Positions 8,301 through 11,562 of a DNA stretch of 11,562 bases are shown here, piece by piece. Where the stretch lies: contig JNEM01016788.1 of assembly GCA_000697335.1 (NCBI GenBank), forward strand, positions 1-11,562, read 5' to 3'. Every line of letters begins with the position of its first letter. Position 1 is the first letter of the stretch. The notes beneath the pieces were generated by a model. It saw nothing but the letters and a program-made list of their open reading frames with translations. It made no database searches and was not told where the DNA came from. The position numbers and the translations under genes are program-made. The DNA comes from Conidiobolus incongruus B7586. Lineage: Eukaryota > Entomophthoromycota > Entomophthoromycetes > Entomophthorales > Conidiobolaceae.

Positions 8301-11300
8301 ACATTAAAATATTCGATAATAATGATACTATAACTTATATCTACATGACTGGTTTTAATAACAAACTTGGAATTGTATATATTTAACGTTGATGTGTGAT
8401 TATTATTCGCTTTTCAAGAAGATTTAGCGCTTGTATTTATTATTATACTGTGATTATTTCTTTATAACTCAATTTAGAAAAAATATATAATTAATGAAAT
8501 CTTTGTAACCAACTTAGTCAAATAATTATATGAATAATTATTATTATTTAGTATGTGAATATCGAGGTCATAAGTGTTCCTATTAAAAGATGTCAAGCGA
8601 TAAGGATAACAAATGATTTAATTACTGGAAATCCACAATATATAAGTAGGAACAAAATTATTGAAATAAAGAGAGCCTTTGTTTTTCTTTGGTTTATACA
8701 TTACTTAAACTGACATTTATTTAAATCTTTATTTTTACTGATTAGAGATGACTTTTAATGATGCAAGTTCTATTAGCAATTTTTACCATATTGAAACCTT
8801 TGGAACTATAAATAAAAGAAGTTTATATTAATTATATAAATTAATTTAAAATATATTTTGAATATTAATGACAAAAAAAGTATAAGTTTAAATTATATTA
8901 AATTTTAACTATTTAATTCTTTCCTAAATTTTATTTTTTGATAGTAGTTAATTAATAATATGATAATATATAATATGAAATATTTAATTTAGTTTATGAT
9001 ATTGAAATAGAATTTGATTTAATAATTTTAATATTATAGATAATTATCAAAAATAGGATATTATATAAAGTTAACTATAAATTTTATATTTTATATTTAT
9101 TATTTATTATTTATTAATTTTTTTTTATTTCACTATTATTCAGATAATTTTAGACTCTTCAATTACTAAATATAAGGTGATTAATTTGATTTATATATTA
9201 TTTGTTATTATTTATATTTTATGTTGATAATTATAAAAAAGAACTTTGCAAGATAAAAGGTTATTTAAATAGTTTTATATTGAGAATTATTTTAAAATAT
9301 ATAGATAAATATAATAAATATAAGGTTAGATAAAAGTATAATATCTTTGATATTCTATTATTATAGGTAATTATATTAAAAAAGTAAAATTAAATATTGA
9401 ATTATTATATTATATATTATATTATTAAAATTTTAAATTAAAATATATTAATATAAAATAATAATTATACCTGGGTTAAATCAATATAAAAATAAATTAA
9501 TTTATATTGATAATTATATTGCTAATATAAAATATAAATTAAGATATTAAAAATTTTACCAATTTGAGAATAAAGGTTATAAATATAAACTTTTCAAGAA
9601 AAAAGATTTGCTAAGCCTGAATTTAGCTAATCTGTTTAGGTGAACAATAATAATCTATTGTTATTGAATACCCTCTATAAAATTTGAACTATATCTTATG
9701 AAACAAATTGCAATCTTTATCCTGATTTGCTTTTTAACTATCTTAAATGTTTTGAAACTTCAATTTGATATAAATAATCATTACCATATTTGGAAATATG
9801 GATTATAATACAAAACTTTATAATTCTTTAATATCAACAATTTATATTATAGTTTAAAGATGAAGATATTTATCTTATTCCATAAATTGGTGTAAATAAT
9901 AACCGAGTTCTGTTGTTATTAAGGGTGGTTAATAAGTTAATCATTAAGATACTGAGCTTCAATTAAGAAAGTACTAAATTGTTGAAAAAAATGGTATTAA
10001 TTAAATATATGAAAAATATTATTATTCGCACCAGCTAACAATAATTTTCGTACAATTTTCAAACTCTTTATTCCATTCTTATTATTACAAAAGAATTCAC
10101 TTTATATTATTTTTAGATTACCGATACTAATTTAAATCCTTTCATAAATGATTTAATTTGAAAAATTTTCGAGAAATAGAAAAATCAACCTTTTAAAGTT
10201 AATTTAAATAATGTTTTATCTATCCTATTCCACAAAAAGGAGCAATCAATAAAACCTTACTAATTAAGGGTTAGTTCAAAACTTTATTATCTTGCACAAT
10301 ATATTACAATAAAATCAATAATTTAGTGTTAAATACATTAAATTCAATTTACAGACTTATATACTTTATATTCCAATAAAGATATTTATTTTAATATTTC
10401 TTGATTTATTTTAATCCTGATTATATATATAATACCATGATATATCTTTTTTTTATCTAAAATAATATATATTTTCTTGAAAAACTGAAAATTTAATTTA
10501 TATATATTGATTGTTATTTCAGATATTAGTTTTAATATAGTAAATTTCAAATTAATAATTATATCTTATTATTTAAGGAATATTATATTTTTAAAGATAG
10601 GAATATTACTAAACTTAAGATAATATTTAATCATTAACTAAATGATTTTCAATCTAACTTACACTTATCTATGATATAATATTAAATTATTAATTTTCCA
10701 TCAATTTTTCAAAGTTTTAAATTTAAATAAAAAACAAAGGTTATTATAAAATATATCAAATCAAATTAATAAATAATATGTTTGCAGTTTAGTATTATTG
10801 ATAGTAATTATTTTAATATAAATTTCAATATTTAAATACAATAATTGGATATATTAACTATAAATTTCTAATTAAAGTAATGTGTACTTATTATAATATA
10901 TAAGGTTTTAATATAACACCAATATTTTATTTTTAATATAAATGATTTTAATAAAAATCAATAAGATTTTGTTAATGAATTATTATATATCTAATTATAA
11001 ATAGAAAATATAGCTTCTATATTGATTAATATATTTATTTGTCTTTTAGATTTATTAGATTGAATAAGACTTTTAATACTTATAATATATTAATATTCCA
11101 ATTTATTATGATAAGATTTTATAACCTTATAACCTAAATTATTATGCCAACCAAATAAAATATTTATAATTATAAATAAAAATAAATATTGACTAATTTA
11201 TATCTTAAATATATCTAAAATAAATACCAAGTTATAGGCAATAAATTAATTATTTTATTTTAATATTAAAAAATATTTAAACTTGTATAAAAAATAACGT

Positions 11301-11562
11301 ACTTTTAAACCAATTAATTTTTGAATAATTGATATAAAGTTTATATTTTATTTAGGCCCAGTTATTAATATTTATAATTTTCTTACTAATAATTTTTTTT
11401 ATTTTGATAATTAACTATATATGAATATTATTATATTTATCTAAACTTTTATTCAAACTTAAATCATTTACTATATCTCTTATATACCGAATATTTCATA
11501 TCTGAATATTAGTTTTATAAAATAATTCATAATATAAATATAAATTTAAAATATATTTTTTA
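8301..11562. other. AT-rich intergenic DNA, no gene seen
   Basis: More than 3 kb with stops in all frames and many lines near or below 15% GC. Slightly richer stretches occur at about 8.56-8.78 kb and 9.6-10.3 kb, without a frame or splice pattern I could support. Simple repeats include three copies of TTTATTA at 9096-9116. Confidence 0.7.
9096..9116 (+). repeat. Short tandem repeat, 3 x TTTATTA
   Basis: Three exact copies of a 7-base AT-only unit, followed by a T tract. It is typical simple sequence of such DNA. Confidence 0.7.

Noticed and set aside
9634-9670. Imperfect hairpin around CAATAATAATCTATTGTTATTG as a possible terminator or small RNA.
   Set aside because: Weak AT pairing, one wobble, no T-run context or adjacent gene.
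9784-9801. Palindrome CCATATTTGGAAATATGG, containing a CArG-like word CCATATTTGG that MADS-box factors could bind.
   Set aside because: A single copy far from any gene. Eight-base AT-rich arms are expected by chance in several kilobases of such DNA.
1-11562. Mitochondrial DNA or a non-fungal protist such as Plasmodium, suggested by the AT richness.
   Set aside because: The only gene is a nuclear spliceosomal-intron gene using the standard code, and its protein has fungal Ysh1 features ([18 protein letters not shown]).

Overview
The window looks like nuclear DNA from a very AT-rich fungus, probably an early-diverging lineage. It holds one intact protein-coding gene on the minus strand (8107 down to 4997): the fungal ortholog of the pre-mRNA 3'-end endonuclease CPSF73 (human CPSF3, yeast Ysh1). 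The fungal assignment rests on the [12 protein letters not shown] form of the active-site motif, a C-terminal HSHDHD stretch that resembles the His/Asp-rich stretch of yeast Ysh1, nine small GTAA...AG introns, and a textbook TACTAAC branch site in one of them. The deep AT bias and the many introns argue against a typical budding yeast. I cannot name the genus from sequence alone; Glomeromycotina, Entomophthoromycotina and anaerobic gut fungi all have genomes of this kind.

Layout. Bases 1-1813 are AT-rich non-coding DNA with one slightly richer patch near 0.77-1.17 kb. Bases 1814-2145 form a sharply bounded, GC-richer block that reads as a solo LTR of a retrotransposon: TG...CA ends, a TATAAAA box and a possible 4-bp target duplication. 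Bases 2146-4180 are AT-rich again. Bases of about 4180-4720 have raised GC and minus-strand open stretches, perhaps the worn remains of a coding sequence. The CPSF73 gene fills 4997-8107. From 8108 to 11562 there is a short upstream region and then more than 3 kb of AT-rich DNA with no recognisable gene.

The CPSF73 model has ten exons and nine introns and predicts 845 residues. All metal-binding and catalytic residues of the metallo-beta-lactamase/beta-CASP nuclease are present. The catalytic half is cut by nine introns, while the C-terminal half is one 1.2-kb exon. The contrast in base composition is strong: exons are about 40-47% GC in the lines I counted, the flanks often below 15%.

I saw no second intact gene, tRNA, rRNA, CRISPR array or clearly new system. 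The most useful points for a second look are intron 2 (an ordinary-sized intron apparently lengthened by about 100 bp of AT-rich DNA, splitting a catalytic histidine codon), the solo LTR, and the possible coding relic downstream of the gene.
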